Numbered from the stretch's first letter, positions 8,349-19,120 are shown. The stretch: 64,000 nucleotides of DNA from Neobacillus pocheonensis (GCA_023702235.1 JAMQCR010000002.1:186001-250000), one strand, 5' to 3'. The notes: generated by a model from the letters alone, not told the origin. Made by a program: numbers and translations.

Positions 8349-9970
8349 TTAAAGACGAACGATTCGTGATTCATATGGTCTCATCATTGTTTCTTCATTT
8401 TTTTCTACTTGAGTGTTGTAATTTGAAATAATGATTTCCCGGCCTTCAATTGAAAAAGACTCCGGTATTTTAACTTGCACCTGATGTTCTGATATATTAA
8501 GTATTACCAGCCATTTTTCATTTTCACATTCACGGATAAATGAATATATCTGGGAATGATCCTCTAATATCTCTTGAAAATTTCCATAAACCATAACTTG
8601 ATTTTCTTTTCTTAATTGAATTAACTGTTTATAAAAATAGTAAATCGAATTAGGATCTTCTAGTGCTTGGGCTACATTAATTTCTTTATAATTTGGATTG
8701 ACCTTCATCCAAGGGGTGCCATTTGTAAAGCCTGCATTTTGTGAATCATCCCACTGGATAGGGGTTCGGGAATTATCTCTTGCAAGGTGAAGAAGACTTT
8801 CAAACACTTCCTTCGGATCCCGCCCTTTTTCCACTTCTTCTTTGTACTTGTTTTTCATGGCAATATCATGATAATCATCTATCGAGTTATAACGGACCCC
8901 TGTCATTCCGATTTCCTCACCCTGGTAAATGTACGGTATACCTGGAAGCATATGCAAAAGTACAGCAAAGCATTTAGCCGATTCAACCCGGTATGTAGTA
9001 TCATTTCCAAATCTGGTTACTAGACGGGTATGATCATGATTGTTTAAAAATTGAGAGTTCCAACCTTTTCCCCACAATCCCTTATACCAGCGTCTTTGGA
9101 TTTGTTTAAAACGGGCATATCCCAATGAGTCATATAGTCACAGACCTCAAAATGAAATAAAGCGTGGAGTTCACCTCGGTCTTCACCGACATATAAAAGA
9201 CCGTCCTCTGGGCTAACAAAAGGAATTTCACCCACTGTAAAAATATCATAATACTTTAATACTTCTTCATGCATTTCATGTAGGTATTCATGAATACCCG
9301 GATTATTGCCTAAATAGGAAATATCGTCCGGATTTTTAGCATCAGGAAATCCCTCTTGCTTTGCCAAAAGATTAATGACATCCATTCGAAAACCATCAAT
9401 TCCTTTGTCAAGCCAGAATTTCATCAAGGAATAAACCTCTTGTCGGACTTTCGGGTTTTTCCAATTTAAGTCTGGCTGCTGGATAGCAAAGGAATGAAAA
9501 TAATATTCCCCAGTTCGGTTGTCCAATTCCCATGTCGATGGAGTAAAATAGGATCGCCAATTATTCGGTTCCTTACGCCAAATATAGTAATCTCTTTTCG
9601 GATTATCAATAGACGACCTTGATTCGATAAACCATGGATGTTGATCTGATGTATGATTCACAACTAAATCCATTATTAACTTCATTCTACGTTTATGGAC
9701 TTCTTGAAGAAGCCTATCAAAGGTTTCCATTGTTCCAGCCTTTTGCATAACCGATTGATAATCTGATATATCATATCCATTGTCAACATCTGGGGAATTA
9801 TAACAAGGATTTAACCAAATGACATCCACTCCAAGACTCTGAATATAATCTAATTTCTGAATGACCCCTTCAAGGTCTCCATAACCGTCGCCATCCATGT
9901 CAAAAAAACTTCTCCAATAAACTTGATAAACCACTGATTCTTTCCACCAGGTTTTATTCATTCTTTTCAT
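8349..9970 (-). pseudogene. GH13 alpha-glucosidase (oligo-1,6-glucosidase type), frameshifted
   Basis: Two frames together give about 540 residues, close to the usual 550-560. The (beta/alpha)8 barrel motifs are all present: DLVVNHTS, the nucleophile Asp197 in GFRMDVIN, the acid/base Glu249 in FTVGEIPF, and the transition-state Asp in FLNNHDHTR (second frame). The Val after the nucleophile Asp is, by the family rule, associated with alpha-1,6 specificity. The C-terminal beta domain ends normally (MMRPYESRIVRL). The frame breaks once near 9110-9125 (CDYMTHWD then ARFKQIQRRW), so a single indel or an assembly error is the only defect. The enzyme would be cytosolic, cleaving imported oligosaccharides. 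It lies 30 bp after the debranching-enzyme gene, in one operon. Confidence 0.8.
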
Positions 9971-10000
9971 TTCCTTCCTTTTAGTAATTCAAGCAAAATG

Positions 10001-12100
10001 TTACGAAACCTGTGGAGCACGATGGTTTGATAAGCAAGTTACCTCAAACCCGGTCGTATTTTGGAGAATATCTATTGCAAAACGCTTCTCATTTGTACGA
10101 ACTATTTTTAATGATAAATAACCTGATCCAATATGAATATTTTCGACTGACAGTTCATTTAAATTCTCAGGCAGCACTGGATCAAGCTGAATTTCCTTAT
10201 CAAAAGCATTTGGAGTAAGCCCCAGCATTGCTTGTAAAAAAACAAAAACTGTACCGGCTGCCCATGCCTGTGGGGAACATGTTGATGGGTATGGTACTGC
10301 GTAACCAATAGCAGATTCATATCCGCAAAACAACTCTGGTAATCGCTGGTATGCAAATGATTTAGATGCCTCTAATAAACTCGAGATGACCGCACTTGTT
10401 TCTTTCTTATAGCCTAGCCGGCTTAATCCAAGGAGAATCATGGCGTTATCATGCGGCCATACGCTTCCATTATGATAGCTCATTGGATAATAACCTGCAG
10501 CTTCCGTACTCATTGTACGAATCCCATACCCGCTAAACATATCCTCAGCCATTAATTTTTTTACAACCAAATCGCTTCTATTTGGATTTGGGAGCCCGGA
10601 AAATAAAAGATGGCCTGGATTGGATGTCACTGATTTTACCTGCTGCATTTGTTTATCTAAGGCAATCGTATAATACTGCTCCTCTTCCATCCAAAAGGTA
10701 TTTTCAAAGGCTCTTTGTAACTTTTCAGCTTCCTTCTCTAATTGATCTGCCTTTTGTTGTTCCCCCAACAATCGAAAAATAGGTGCCAATTCTTTTTTAG
10801 CCTGATAAACATAGCCTTGTACCTCTGCCAGTGCAATCGGCGACATCGCATAATCACCATATTGATGAACAACAGAGTTACTGGAATCCTTCCATCCCTG
10901 ATTTGGAAATCCCTTTTCTGCCTCCTGATGGTAGGTTAAAAATCCTGTACCTCTTTGTTCAATAACACCATCAATCCATGCCAGTGCATTCAAAATATTG
11001 GGCTTTAATTCTTCTATCAGCAACAAATCGCCTGTCCAGCGGAAGTATTCACCGATCAGGATTAAAAACAAGGGTGTGGAATCAACAGTTCCATAATAAG
11101 GAGAGAATGGAGACTGATTTGTATTCACAAGCTCACCAAATCTTATTTCATGCATAATCTTTCCTGGCTGCTCATCCAGCCAAAGGTCTGTTTTAGAACC
11201 TTGGTATGCTGCAAGTGTTCTTAATGTCCCCTTCACTTTTTCGGGATTTAAGGGAAGCATAAATAATGAAGTAATGAGGCTGTCTCTTCCAAATGGAACC
11301 GCAAACCATGGGAGCCCGGCCACTGGTGTTTCACCGTACCCCACATCCGTCATTAACATCCGTAAATCCTGTCTTCCACGCTGGAACAATTCATTGAATA
11401 CAGGGGAATTGGTAGTTGCTTTCGTTGTTTCCTCGTACCATTTTTCATAGGATTTCTCCAGTTGCTGATAGGCCTCTTCGTAAGATAAAACGGCACCTGC
11501 CTGTCCATCAATAACCGGAACGATGAAAAAACAAATACTTTGTGTTTCCTTCGGCTCCAAGGTGATAGAAAAATGGACATTCCTCTCTTCATCTATTCGT
11601 GCCTCTTTCACATTCCAGCTAATTCTCGTCTCTCTTATGATATTGTCAGCTCCTCGATACTGAACAGATAAGGCGTTTTCCTTTATTTCTTTGCCGATGA
11701 TTTCTCCCACATCCCCTGTCCGAAACTTGCGGACAATAAACATATCCTGGAAATCAGCATCAAACGCCGCAGTAAAATCAAATGTTGTTGTATAAGGGTA
11801 ATAGTTAACAAATGAAATATTCTCATAGAGTACGCCATCGGAAATCAATCGATTTCTTGTTATTTCGATGGCTCCCACATCTTTTTTCTCCTTCATTAAC
11901 CGAAAGGAAGCTACATAACTTTTAGTGGCAGTTGAAGACAGCCTTGATGGCTTTTCACCGTCGATATAGATTTCCATTTGGCTTAAAAAACGGGTATCCT
12001 TTGTATATAAACCATAGCCATTTTGATTATTTCTTGAAATATCACCATTTTGATCAGTAAGGATAAATAAATCGCCCTCTTTAATCACTTGATAATCCAT
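10001..12100 (-). CDS. Amylo-alpha-1,6-glucosidase (glycogen-debranching-like)
   Basis: 699 aa. The N-terminal domain (about 8-210: DLFILTDQNGDISRNNQNGY, GLYTKDTRFLSQMEIYIDG) matches the GDE N-terminal bis domain. The C-terminal (alpha/alpha)6 barrel contains GLPWFAVPFGRDSLITSLF, NQGWKDSSNSVVHQYGDYA, MSYHNGSVWPHDNAMILLGL and PQAWAAGTVFVFLQAMLG, all usual for bacterial amylo-1,6-glucosidases. The predicted role is hydrolysis of alpha-1,6 branches of imported oligosaccharides in the cytosol. ATG at 12100 is chosen over 12121 because AAGGAGGAAGG lies directly before it. It sits between transporter permeases and a GH13 gene in one minus-strand operon. The exact substrate is not shown. Confidence 0.85.
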   Translation of the reverse strand: MDYQVIKEGDLFILTDQNGDISRNNQNGYGLYTKDTRFLSQMEIYIDGEKPSRLSSTATKSYVASFRLMKEKKDVGAIEITRNRLISDGVLYENISFVNYYPYTTTFDFTAAFDADFQDMFIVRKFRTGDVGEIIGKEIKENALSVQYRGADNIIRETRISWNVKEARIDEERNVHFSITLEPKETQSICFFIVPVIDGQAGAVLSYEEAYQQLEKSYEKWYEETTKATTNSPVFNELFQRGRQDLRMLMTDVGYGETPVAGLPWFAVPFGRDSLITSLFMLPLNPEKVKGTLRTLAAYQGSKTDLWLDEQPGKIMHEIRFGELVNTNQSPFSPYYGTVDSTPLFLILIGEYFRWTGDLLLIEELKPNILNALAWIDGVIEQRGTGFLTYHQEAEKGFPNQGWKDSSNSVVHQYGDYAMSPIALAEVQGYVYQAKKELAPIFRLLGEQQKADQLEKEAEKLQRAFENTFWMEEEQYYTIALDKQMQQVKSVTSNPGHLLFSGLPNPNRSDLVVKKLMAEDMFSGYGIRTMSTEAAGYYPMSYHNGSVWPHDNAMILLGLSRLGYKKETSAVISSLLEASKSFAYQRLPELFCGYESAIGYAVPYPSTCSPQAWAAGTVFVFLQAMLGLTPNAFDKEIQLDPVLPENLNELSVENIHIGSGYLSLKIVRTNEKRFAIDILQNTTGFEVTCLSNHRAPQVS

Positions 12101-12138
12101 ATTTACCTTCCTCCTTTTCATAAATCCACTTGGGTAAA

Positions 12139-12962
12139 TTATCCCTTAATACCTGAATTAGATATTCCCTCAATATATTGTCTTTGGAAAATAAAGAAAA
12201 AGATTAGAATTGGCAAAGTAGTCAAGACGACACCCGCCATAATTAAAGGTGTGTTCTCGAAGACAGCATCCTTGACGCTATTTAAACCAACTACTAAGAC
12301 ATATTTTTCCGGAACGTTTGCTAAAGTACTTGGAATAAGATAACTATTCCATGTACCCGCAAAAGCGAGAATCGACATGGTAATAAGAGACGGTTTAGCT
12401 AGTGGGTACACAATGCGCCAAAAAGCTCCCATTTTCGTTAATCCGTCTATTCTTGCTGCTTCAATTAATTCATTTGGAACGCTCTTGAAAAATTGTTTCA
12501 GCATAAAAATATACAAACTCTGATATAAAAATGGAACGGTTAAAGCCAGGAAGGTATTCAGCCAGCCAATTTTCGCCATATTCACATATACCGGAATTAA
12601 AATCATGTGATATGGAATCATCATCGTAGCGATGACAATCCAATCGATAAGCTTTTTACCTTTAAAATTTAATTTGGCTAAAGCAAAAGCTGCCATTGGA
12701 TTGATAAACAAATTCCCTATAATAACAATTCCAGTCATAATAATGGTATTAAGCAGCCACTGTGGTACATTATAGGCATCATTTGTAAAGAAAGTTTTGT
12801 AGTTATCAAATGTCCAGTGGCGATTCCAACTATTTTATTAACATTCTCCATCTTGAGGAAAGAGGTGTAAACAGTATATAAAAATGGAAAAATAAAAAAG
12901 ATTCCAAGTACGATAATGATGGTGTAATTACTCAACTTAAAGAGTCTATTTCTTGTCTCCAC
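12139..12962 (-). pseudogene. Sugar ABC transporter permease (MalG-like), frameshifted
   Basis: MalG/LacG-type inner-membrane permease of the CUT1 family. The first frame gives the N-terminal cytoplasmic end and TM1 (NYTIIIVLGIFFIFPFLYTV). After a frameshift near 12820-12835 the second frame gives the remaining segments and the EAA loop EAARIDGLTKMGAFWRIVYP, which docks on the ATPase. It ends with the typical QRQYIEGISNSGIKG. Apart from the single frame break it looks normal (about 275 aa). It lies directly downstream of the MalF-like permease. Confidence 0.8.
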
Positions 12963-12968
12963 TTTATC

Positions 12969-13937
12969 TCACTCCTTTTCGTCCAGGAATTTTTTTTGAA
13001 GGAATGTAACAAACATGATGATGAAGAAGAATAAAATAACAGCTGCAGATCCATAGCCAATATTCATATAACGAATACCATTCTGGTAAAAATAGGTGAC
13101 AACCGTACTTGTTGCCCCTGCCGGGGAACCCAATGCCCCATAACGTGAGATGGCTGCGATTTGATCATAAATCTGAAATCCCAGGATAGTAGAAACGGAT
13201 ACAACAAAAAATGTAATAGGTTTTAATGCCGGAACCGTAATATAGCGGAATTGATTCCATTTTGAAGCCCCATCCATTTCACTTGCCTCATATAACTCTT
13301 TAGAAATTTCCTGCAGTCCCGATAAATATACAATCATACTAAATCCCGACTGCTGGAAAATGAATAGAATACAAACAAATAGAAGCGCGTAGTGAGTGTC
13401 CGCAAACCAGGTGGTATTTCCAAAACCAAAAAGACTAAAAAACTTTGTGACAAATGTTCCTTGTTTAAAAAGCATCATAAACACAGTAGTGATTGCAATT
13501 TGTGAAGTAATATATGGAATAAAAAAGACTGTTCTGAAAATACCTTTTCCTTTTATTTTCTGGTTCACAAGCAAGGCCATAATTAGTCCAAGAATGGTTT
13601 GAACTGGTACTGCTATGATCACAATCTTTAATGAATTTAAAACAGCGCGGTAGAATTCGGGATCTTTTAAAATCTTAATATAATTACCAAAGCCTATGAA
13701 TTTTGCATTATTTAAGGCTGCGAAATTAACATCCTGGAAACTTCTAATAAACGATTCGCTAAATGGATAAAAAAACCACCATCCCCAGAGAATTAAAAAT
13801 GGTAATGTAAATACCCACCCAATAAATAGATCAGAGTCTGCTGCGGTACGCAGCCACGATGTTTTTATCCTTTCTTTTCTTTTAATCTGCATATTTAGAT
13901 TCGTACCAGCTGTGCTTCCTCTATTTTCCACATCCAT
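12969..13937 (-). CDS. Sugar ABC transporter permease (MalF/UgpA-like)
   Basis: 322 aa. Six predicted membrane segments begin at about residue 38 (LFIGWVFTLPFLILWGWWFF). The EAA motif is EASEMDGASKWNQFRYITVP (about 216-235). This is the MalF-type partner in a CUT1 oligosaccharide importer. ATG at 13937 follows AGGAGGATG. It lies between the binding lipoprotein and the MalG-like gene. No ATPase gene is in the cluster; in Bacillus a shared ATPase such as MsmX commonly serves CUT1 importers, which is inferred here. Confidence 0.85.
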   Translation of the reverse strand: MDVENRGSTAGTNLNMQIKRKERIKTSWLRTAADSDLFIGWVFTLPFLILWGWWFFYPFSESFIRSFQDVNFAALNNAKFIGFGNYIKILKDPEFYRAVLNSLKIVIIAVPVQTILGLIMALLVNQKIKGKGIFRTVFFIPYITSQIAITTVFMMLFKQGTFVTKFFSLFGFGNTTWFADTHYALLFVCILFIFQQSGFSMIVYLSGLQEISKELYEASEMDGASKWNQFRYITVPALKPITFFVVSVSTILGFQIYDQIAAISRYGALGSPAGATSTVVTYFYQNGIRYMNIGYGSAAVILFFFIIMFVTFLQKKFLDEKE

Positions 13938-14023
13938 CCTCCTCTTACAACTGACAAAAAATACTTTTCTATAGGTGATAAAAGGTGTTCCCGAATCTTG
14001 CAGGACTCGGGAGCAGATAATGA

Positions 14024-15247
14024 TTAAAATTCTTTTTGAATACTATCAAGGATTTTCTTAGCAGAGCTTTTAGTTCCTCCCAAGATGGTATCCTCAAGCT
14101 GTTTAACCAACTCGTCTGAAAATTTCTTAGTTTCTTTTGGATACTCAAAATCTGTACCATATTTTTGTACTTTTTCAATTTCTTTAAACTCTGGATTTTC
14201 CTTATAATATTGAGCAGATAAACTTGGAATGGATGGATTAACACCAAGTTTCATAAAAGCTTTTTGAACGTTTTCATTGGATAGATAATAGGCTGCCTGT
14301 AGCGCTTCTTTTTTATGTTTTGTATCTTTTAAGACCACATATCCATCAGAAATCATCGTGCTGGCATTTACAGTCCCTTTTGGAATCGGAACGACTGCAT
14401 ACTTTAAATTAGGATTTGCATCTTTCAAATACCCTTTATACCAGTTTCCTCCAGTAGTCATTGCAGCTTTGCCGTTTGCAAATACTTCTCCGTCCCAGCC
14501 GTAGCCAAGGCTTTTTGGTGTGACTGCTAAACCGTCTTTATACATATCTAAAAACTTTTGTAAACCATGAATATTCTCGGGAGAGTTGATTGTTTTGCCG
14601 TACCCCCAATTCCCGCCATAGCTTTTAATGACGTTTGTAATATGTAACGGTTGAATATTGAGGCAAATTCCATAAACATCATTTGTTTTAAGTTTCTTCG
14701 CAGCTGCTGTTACTTCATCCCAGGTTTTTGGGTAATCCCCTAATCCAGCCTTCTTCCACATATCTGTATTTATAAAGAACATAGCTGGCATTTGATTAAA
14801 TGGAAGGCCATATTGTTTTCCATCCACATTCCAAATTTTTACTCCATTTGGATTAAAGCTTTTCATATCCACTTTGACAGATGCTAATAATTTGTCATCC
14901 AATGGTGTAAATAATCCTTTATTGATATACTCGTATGCACCTTCATTGGAAATTTTAATGAAGTCTGGTGCCACGCCTGCAGCGATTTCACCGGGAAGGT
15001 TATTCCAAAATTGGTCACTACTAGGATACTGTTTAACCTTCAGTGTAATATTTGGGTATTCCTTTGAGATTTCATTTGCAGCTTTTGTATAAATCTTTAA
15101 ATCTTCAGCTGCCCCCCAAAAGCCCATTGTAACCGTAACTTTTTTATCAGATTGGCTGCTTCCGTTTGCACTATTGCTCGTTCCACAGCCAACTAAAGCG
15201 ATGATTAACGTAAAGATAACAGCCAAAAGTCCTGTAACCCTTTTCAT
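14024..15247 (-). CDS. Extracellular sugar-binding lipoprotein (CUT1 importer)
   Basis: 407 aa. ATG at 15247 (MKRVTGLLAVIFTLIIALVG, then Cys) is preferred over the upstream 15289 start because GGAGG lies 8 nt before it. The signal peptide ends in the lipobox LVGC, so the mature protein is lipid-anchored outside the membrane. The fold signature of cluster-1 binding proteins is present: VTMGFWGAAEDL, EISKEYPNITLKVKQYP, PDFIKISNEGAYEYI, KTWDEVTAAAKKLK, GKAAMTTGGNWYKG. It delivers an oligosaccharide to the two downstream permeases. A cre-like box lies upstream. The gene is intact. Confidence 0.88.
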   Translation of the reverse strand: MKRVTGLLAVIFTLIIALVGCGTSNSANGSSQSDKKVTVTMGFWGAAEDLKIYTKAANEISKEYPNITLKVKQYPSSDQFWNNLPGEIAAGVAPDFIKISNEGAYEYINKGLFTPLDDKLLASVKVDMKSFNPNGVKIWNVDGKQYGLPFNQMPAMFFINTDMWKKAGLGDYPKTWDEVTAAAKKLKTNDVYGICLNIQPLHITNVIKSYGGNWGYGKTINSPENIHGLQKFLDMYKDGLAVTPKSLGYGWDGEVFANGKAAMTTGGNWYKGYLKDANPNLKYAVVPIPKGTVNASTMISDGYVVLKDTKHKKEALQAAYYLSNENVQKAFMKLGVNPSIPSLSAQYYKENPEFKEIEKVQKYGTDFEYPKETKKFSDELVKQLEDTILGGTKSSAKKILDSIQKEF

Positions 15248-15293
15248 TTTAAAATCCTCCTTAATTAGTAGACTTGTTTTAACTTCCAAAGTT

Positions 15294-15309
15294 ATGATAA
15301 CGGTTTCTT
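15294..15309 (-). promoter_or_regulatory. cre-like CcpA box upstream of the binding-protein gene
   Basis: TGATAACGGTTTCT (15295-15308) matches the cre consensus TGNAARCGNWWWCA at 12 of 14 positions, about 50 nt upstream of the binding-protein start. This suggests carbon catabolite repression of the oligosaccharide operon. Confidence 0.45.
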
Positions 15310-15313
15310 AGAC

Positions 15314-15344
15314 AAAAAAAAATTAATCATATTATGATTAATTT
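15314..15344 (-). terminator. Rho-independent terminator of the response-regulator gene
   Basis: A perfect 11-bp inverted repeat (AAATTAATCAT / ATGATTAATTT, 3-nt loop). On the minus strand it is followed by a run of Ts (complement of 15314-15322). It ends the two-component transcript ahead of the transporter operon. Confidence 0.65.
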
Positions 15345-15424
15345 AAGAATACAACACTTTAAATGGGCCATTTATATACAGCAATATTTTTTTTTAATAA
15401 TATTAACCTTTCTTTAATTTAATC

Positions 15425-16951
15425 TCACATCCGCTCTTTTCGAAAATCTTTTGGCGAGGTTCCTACATATTTATTAAAAACAATGGCAAAGTGAACCTGG
15501 CTTTTGAATCCAACAAGCTCTGCAATTTCATAAATTTTATACCGATAATCTTTTAAAAGGGATTTGGCTTTTTCGATCCGCAGTTCATTAATATAGGTGA
15601 ATAGACCTTTTTCAACCTCTTTCTTAAATAATCTGCTTATATAATTAGAGCTTACATTGAATTCTTCACTTAAACTATTTAATGAAATGGGTCGATGATA
15701 ATTGCTTTCAAGATAATACAGGATGTTTTTTATGATGGGACTATAACGCTGACTTCTTAATGTTGCCCGAATAGCAAATTTCTGTTGGAAAAGTTCATGA
15801 TAAAAGCTTGAAAGTTCTCCAAATGTTTCAATACCTTTCAAGTGATCGCTGTATCCTAAATAATCTTCTGTTTCTTCTATCATAAACAATAAACCTTCGT
15901 ATATCTTTCTAACATCACGTTCCCCTAACCCTTTCTTAGAGTGAAGGAACTGTTCTAATGTTGTTAATGTCTGAAGAAACATATTATAATTTTCCTCGCG
16001 CAATTCTTTTTTTAATTGGATAATATATTCATCGACCTGTTCTAAAACGTTGCCATCCTCTATTTTTTGATAATAGAAGATTGAATCCTCAGGTTGATAA
16101 AAAGCCTGTCCAAAAGCCTGCTTTGCTTGGGCAAAGGCTTTGCCAATATGGATGAATTTATCTATCTTCCCGCTGATCCCAAAAGCTGTCTCAATGTTTA
16201 AAAACCGAGCGAGTGTATGGTTAACTAACTGGGCACGCTCAAAAACGGAAGTAAAAGAAAGTTGATTGCTCCTTATTTCACTATTGCTGCAGAAAATAGA
16301 AAATACATTATCTTCTATTTGTAAAAATTCCACTTCTTTCTCTTTGGAAAACAGTTCCCCTAATAAATTCATAACCGTCTTTTGTAAAAAACCAGGATTA
16401 TCTGCTGGATATCTTTGGAGTACACTTTCATACTTTTTCACTTTAAACAATAGAATATAAAGATTATTTTCCTTTAATTTCGTTTGCTTCACATTCACAG
16501 AGTTCCCCAGTAACAAGTTACGAAGAATACCTTCCTTTGAATTTGATTCATAGGTATTTTCCTGGATTTTTTGCTCATATGCTATTTCATCTTTTATTCT
16601 CGATAGCACATTGGAAATTTCAAGTTCATTCATACTTGGTTTGTGAAAATAATCGGCTGCACCTAATTTCATCGCGTGTTTTACTGTTTGTAAATCATCA
16701 AAACTACTTAAAATAATCACCTTTGAGTTTATTCCGCGTTCCTTAATTTCTTGTAAAACTTGAATTCCGTCTTTTTTTGGCATTTTAATATCCAAAAAGA
16801 CAATATCAGGTTTCCTCTCTATCATAAGCCGAATAGCTTCTTCACCATCCGCAGCCTCTCCAACAATAATCATTCCATACTCCTGCCAATTAATCGAGGA
16901 CTTAATTCCAATTCGAACTAATGGTTCATCGTCTACAATTAGAATTTTCAT
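15425..16951 (-). CDS. YesN-like response regulator, AraC-type output
   Basis: 508 aa. The receiver domain is residues 1-120, with Asp54 in VFLDIKMPKKDG as phosphoacceptor and the acidic pair DDE at 7-9. A divergent middle region (about 150-390) links to a C-terminal AraC-type double helix-turn-helix (about 405-508: ISLNSLSEEFNVSSNYISRL and IYEIAELVGFKSQVHFAIVF). This architecture is typical of YesN/LytT-like regulators that pair with YesM kinases and control neighbouring carbohydrate importers. It lies 25 bp after the kinase gene, and its probable target is the downstream sugar operon. The gene is intact. Confidence 0.85.
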   Translation of the reverse strand: MKILIVDDEPLVRIGIKSSINWQEYGMIIVGEAADGEEAIRLMIERKPDIVFLDIKMPKKDGIQVLQEIKERGINSKVIILSSFDDLQTVKHAMKLGAADYFHKPSMNELEISNVLSRIKDEIAYEQKIQENTYESNSKEGILRNLLLGNSVNVKQTKLKENNLYILLFKVKKYESVLQRYPADNPGFLQKTVMNLLGELFSKEKEVEFLQIEDNVFSIFCSNSEIRSNQLSFTSVFERAQLVNHTLARFLNIETAFGISGKIDKFIHIGKAFAQAKQAFGQAFYQPEDSIFYYQKIEDGNVLEQVDEYIIQLKKELREENYNMFLQTLTTLEQFLHSKKGLGERDVRKIYEGLLFMIEETEDYLGYSDHLKGIETFGELSSFYHELFQQKFAIRATLRSQRYSPIIKNILYYLESNYHRPISLNSLSEEFNVSSNYISRLFKKEVEKGLFTYINELRIEKAKSLLKDYRYKIYEIAELVGFKSQVHFAIVFNKYVGTSPKDFRKERM

Positions 16952-16976
16952 TAAACCACCTGTTTCCTGTCCAGTA

Positions 16977-18746
16977 TTACCTTATGATTGGGATAACGAT
17001 TTTAGCAATTGTTCCCCCCGTATCTTGGCTTGTCATCCATAACCCAAATTTTTCTCCAAAGTTTAACTGAATTCTCTTTTTTATATTATTGATACCAATT
17101 GAATTTAGTTTGTCTCCAGCTTCTGCTTCTAAGTGCTCATTTTTAGATAGTCCCCTCCCATTGTCTGAAACTTCCATAATGAGTCCCTCTGACTCTTTAT
17201 AAATACGAATATAAATCTTCCCTTTATAATCGATATCATCAAAAGCATGAAACACCGCATTCTCAACTAATGGTTGGAGAAGAAATTTTAAGGTCATATA
17301 TTCCATTACATTTGGGTCAATCTTATAGGAAACTTCAAATTTATTGAAATATCGGAAATCCAAAATTTTTGTATAATTTTTTATAAACTCGACTTCATCC
17401 CTGATTGTTACCAACTCACTTTCTGTTTTGGCTGTAAATCGAATAACAGCTGAGAAAGCGCTTAAAGCCTCTTCAATCCCGCTTGCTCCTTGAATTTTCG
17501 CCATCCACTTAATAACATTAATGGTATTATACATAAAGTGGGGACGAATTTGTGATTGGAGTGCCAGTATCTCCAATTTCCTTTTTCTTCCTCTTCTTTA
17601 TAAATTCTTTGAATTAACATTCGAAGACCTGCTAACATCGAATCAATCGTTTTACTTATCTTTCCTATCTCACCTTCCTGCATGTCCATCTTCACATTCA
17701 AATCACCTTAGAGACTTGTCCCATTTTTCCTTCTAGGATTGACAGAGGTTTCGTTATAGTGGTTGCAATATTGAAAGATAAAAAGATTGATAATAATAGA
17801 AGCACAATCATTGTAATAATAACCATTTTTATAATAAAGGAAAGATCATGAAACAACTCATTTTTTGGAATAATCGTAACAGCCTTCCATTTTGATAGAT
17901 TCGAGGTAGCTGATATTAAATAAGAATCCTTATTTTCCTTAGTTTCCTCCCTATGACCATTAATATAATTAAAATTCTTTCCTAAAATGGCTGATGCCTT
18001 TTTTCCTATCTCCTTTTCATTCTGGCTATAAATAATATTTTTTTGATCATCTAAAAGATAAAATTTGGTATGTTTCGTGAAGTGAATATCATCCCACAAG
18101 GTCTTCAATTTATCATTACCAATGTTAATTAAAATCAATCCTAATTGATCTTTTGTGTACGGATTCACAATGGATCGGCCAATGGAAACAACCGGATCAT
18201 CTCTGTAGGAAAAGAGTTTCTCTGGATGAACACCAACCGTAACATACGATCCACCTTTTTCTATAATTTTCTTAATATATGGTTCTTTTGAAAAGTCATT
18301 TTCAAAATATGGATGGTCCATATATTCTATGTTGCTGCGGCAACTATCATATTATTCTTACTTTGATAAATAAGAACAGATTCAATTATTGAACTATATA
18401 AGAAAAAATTGTTCTGAATTTTGCCATTTATAATGTCAAAATCCTTCTCCCTTTCATAAAGGGGATACTTAAAAGTTGAGTAATCCTTTTCCATAATTTG
18501 ATAGACTTGTGGATCCAAAACAGGATACATTGATAAAGAAATTAAAGGGTTGAGAGCGGTATCAATATTTTTCGTAATTTGTTGATTATTTTCAATAGTA
18601 GCGTTCAATAACATATCCCGGTTCGAGTGGATAAATAACCAAGACAAACTTCCCCCAATTATAAGAAAAGAAAGAAGTATAATTACGGAGAAGGAAATAA
18701 TTAGCTTAGATCTTAACTTTAAGTTTATAAATCTTTTTTTTAGCAT
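16977..18746 (-). pseudogene. YesM-like sensor histidine kinase with three frameshifts
   Basis: Four consecutive frames reconstruct one kinase of about 590 aa. They give TM1 (SKLIISFSVIILLSFLIIGG), an extracellular dCache-like sensor (through SIGRSIVNPYTKDQLGLILI), TM2 (MVIITMIVLLLLSIFLSFN), a HAMP segment (GDLNVKMDMQEGEIGKI), the H-box ALQSQIRPHFMYNTINVIKW and an ATPase with DNGRGLS. Breaks are near 18325 (GCAGCAAC), 17700 (AAGGTGAT) and 17580 (an A5 run in GAAGAAAAAGG). The start is ATG 18746 with GGTGA upstream. The reading frame resumes cleanly each time, so wrong base counts in the assembly are as likely as real decay. Confidence 0.75.
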
Positions 18747-18905
18747 TTTCACCAATACTTCCATTATTTTCAAATTAAATTTCACTACTGAATTTGACTA
18801 GATGGTAACCCTACTAATTTTTATTCTATTATAACATTTCAGAATTGTTTCAAATACAATTATTTGTTTGATCACAATTATTCGAACCCCTTGCCAAGTC
18901 ATTTT

Positions 18906-18943
18906 GGGGTAGCGTCAGGAAAATGCGGATTTACAACGTTAAG
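18906..18943 (+). repeat. Solo 38-bp Tn3-family-like terminal repeat (Tn1546 type)
   Basis: The 38 bp beginning GGGGTAGCGTCAGGAAAATG and ending TTTACAACGTTAAG match, as I recall it, the terminal inverted repeat of Tn1546-like Tn3-family transposons. No transposase gene is next to it. A second copy is at 51635-51672. Both are followed by the same AAAAAGCCCAATTTCT segment, so the repeated unit is longer than the IR. Confidence 0.6.
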
Positions 18944-18956
18944 GAAATTCCAAATT

Positions 18957-19034
18957 AAAAAGCCCAATTTCTCAGCATTAAATTGAGAAATTAGGCTTTT
19001 TCGTTATTCAATTAAAGGGTCTTTAATTGAATAA
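18957..19034 (-). terminator. Terminator plus adjacent perfect hairpin after the YhfP-like gene
   Basis: AAAAAGCCCAATTTCTCA pairs with the complementary segment 18983-19001 (one bulge) and is flanked by A and T runs on both sides, so it can terminate either strand. Directly beside it lies a perfect 14-bp inverted repeat (19004-19017 / 19021-19034) with a 3-nt loop. Positions 18780-19120 hold no gene. Confidence 0.55.
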
Positions 19035-19120
19035 AAAGCTTTTTGTTTGCAAAGTATCCGCGGCGTTTAAGGATTAAAAACAGAGTTATAATTAGCTAAC
19101 ATTAAAAAAGTGACAAGAAT

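Noticed and set aside
18957..19034. Possible CRISPR-like or small-RNA meaning of the tandem hairpins
   Set aside because: The first hairpin has all features of a bidirectional terminator; the second is a plain inverted repeat without promoter signals.
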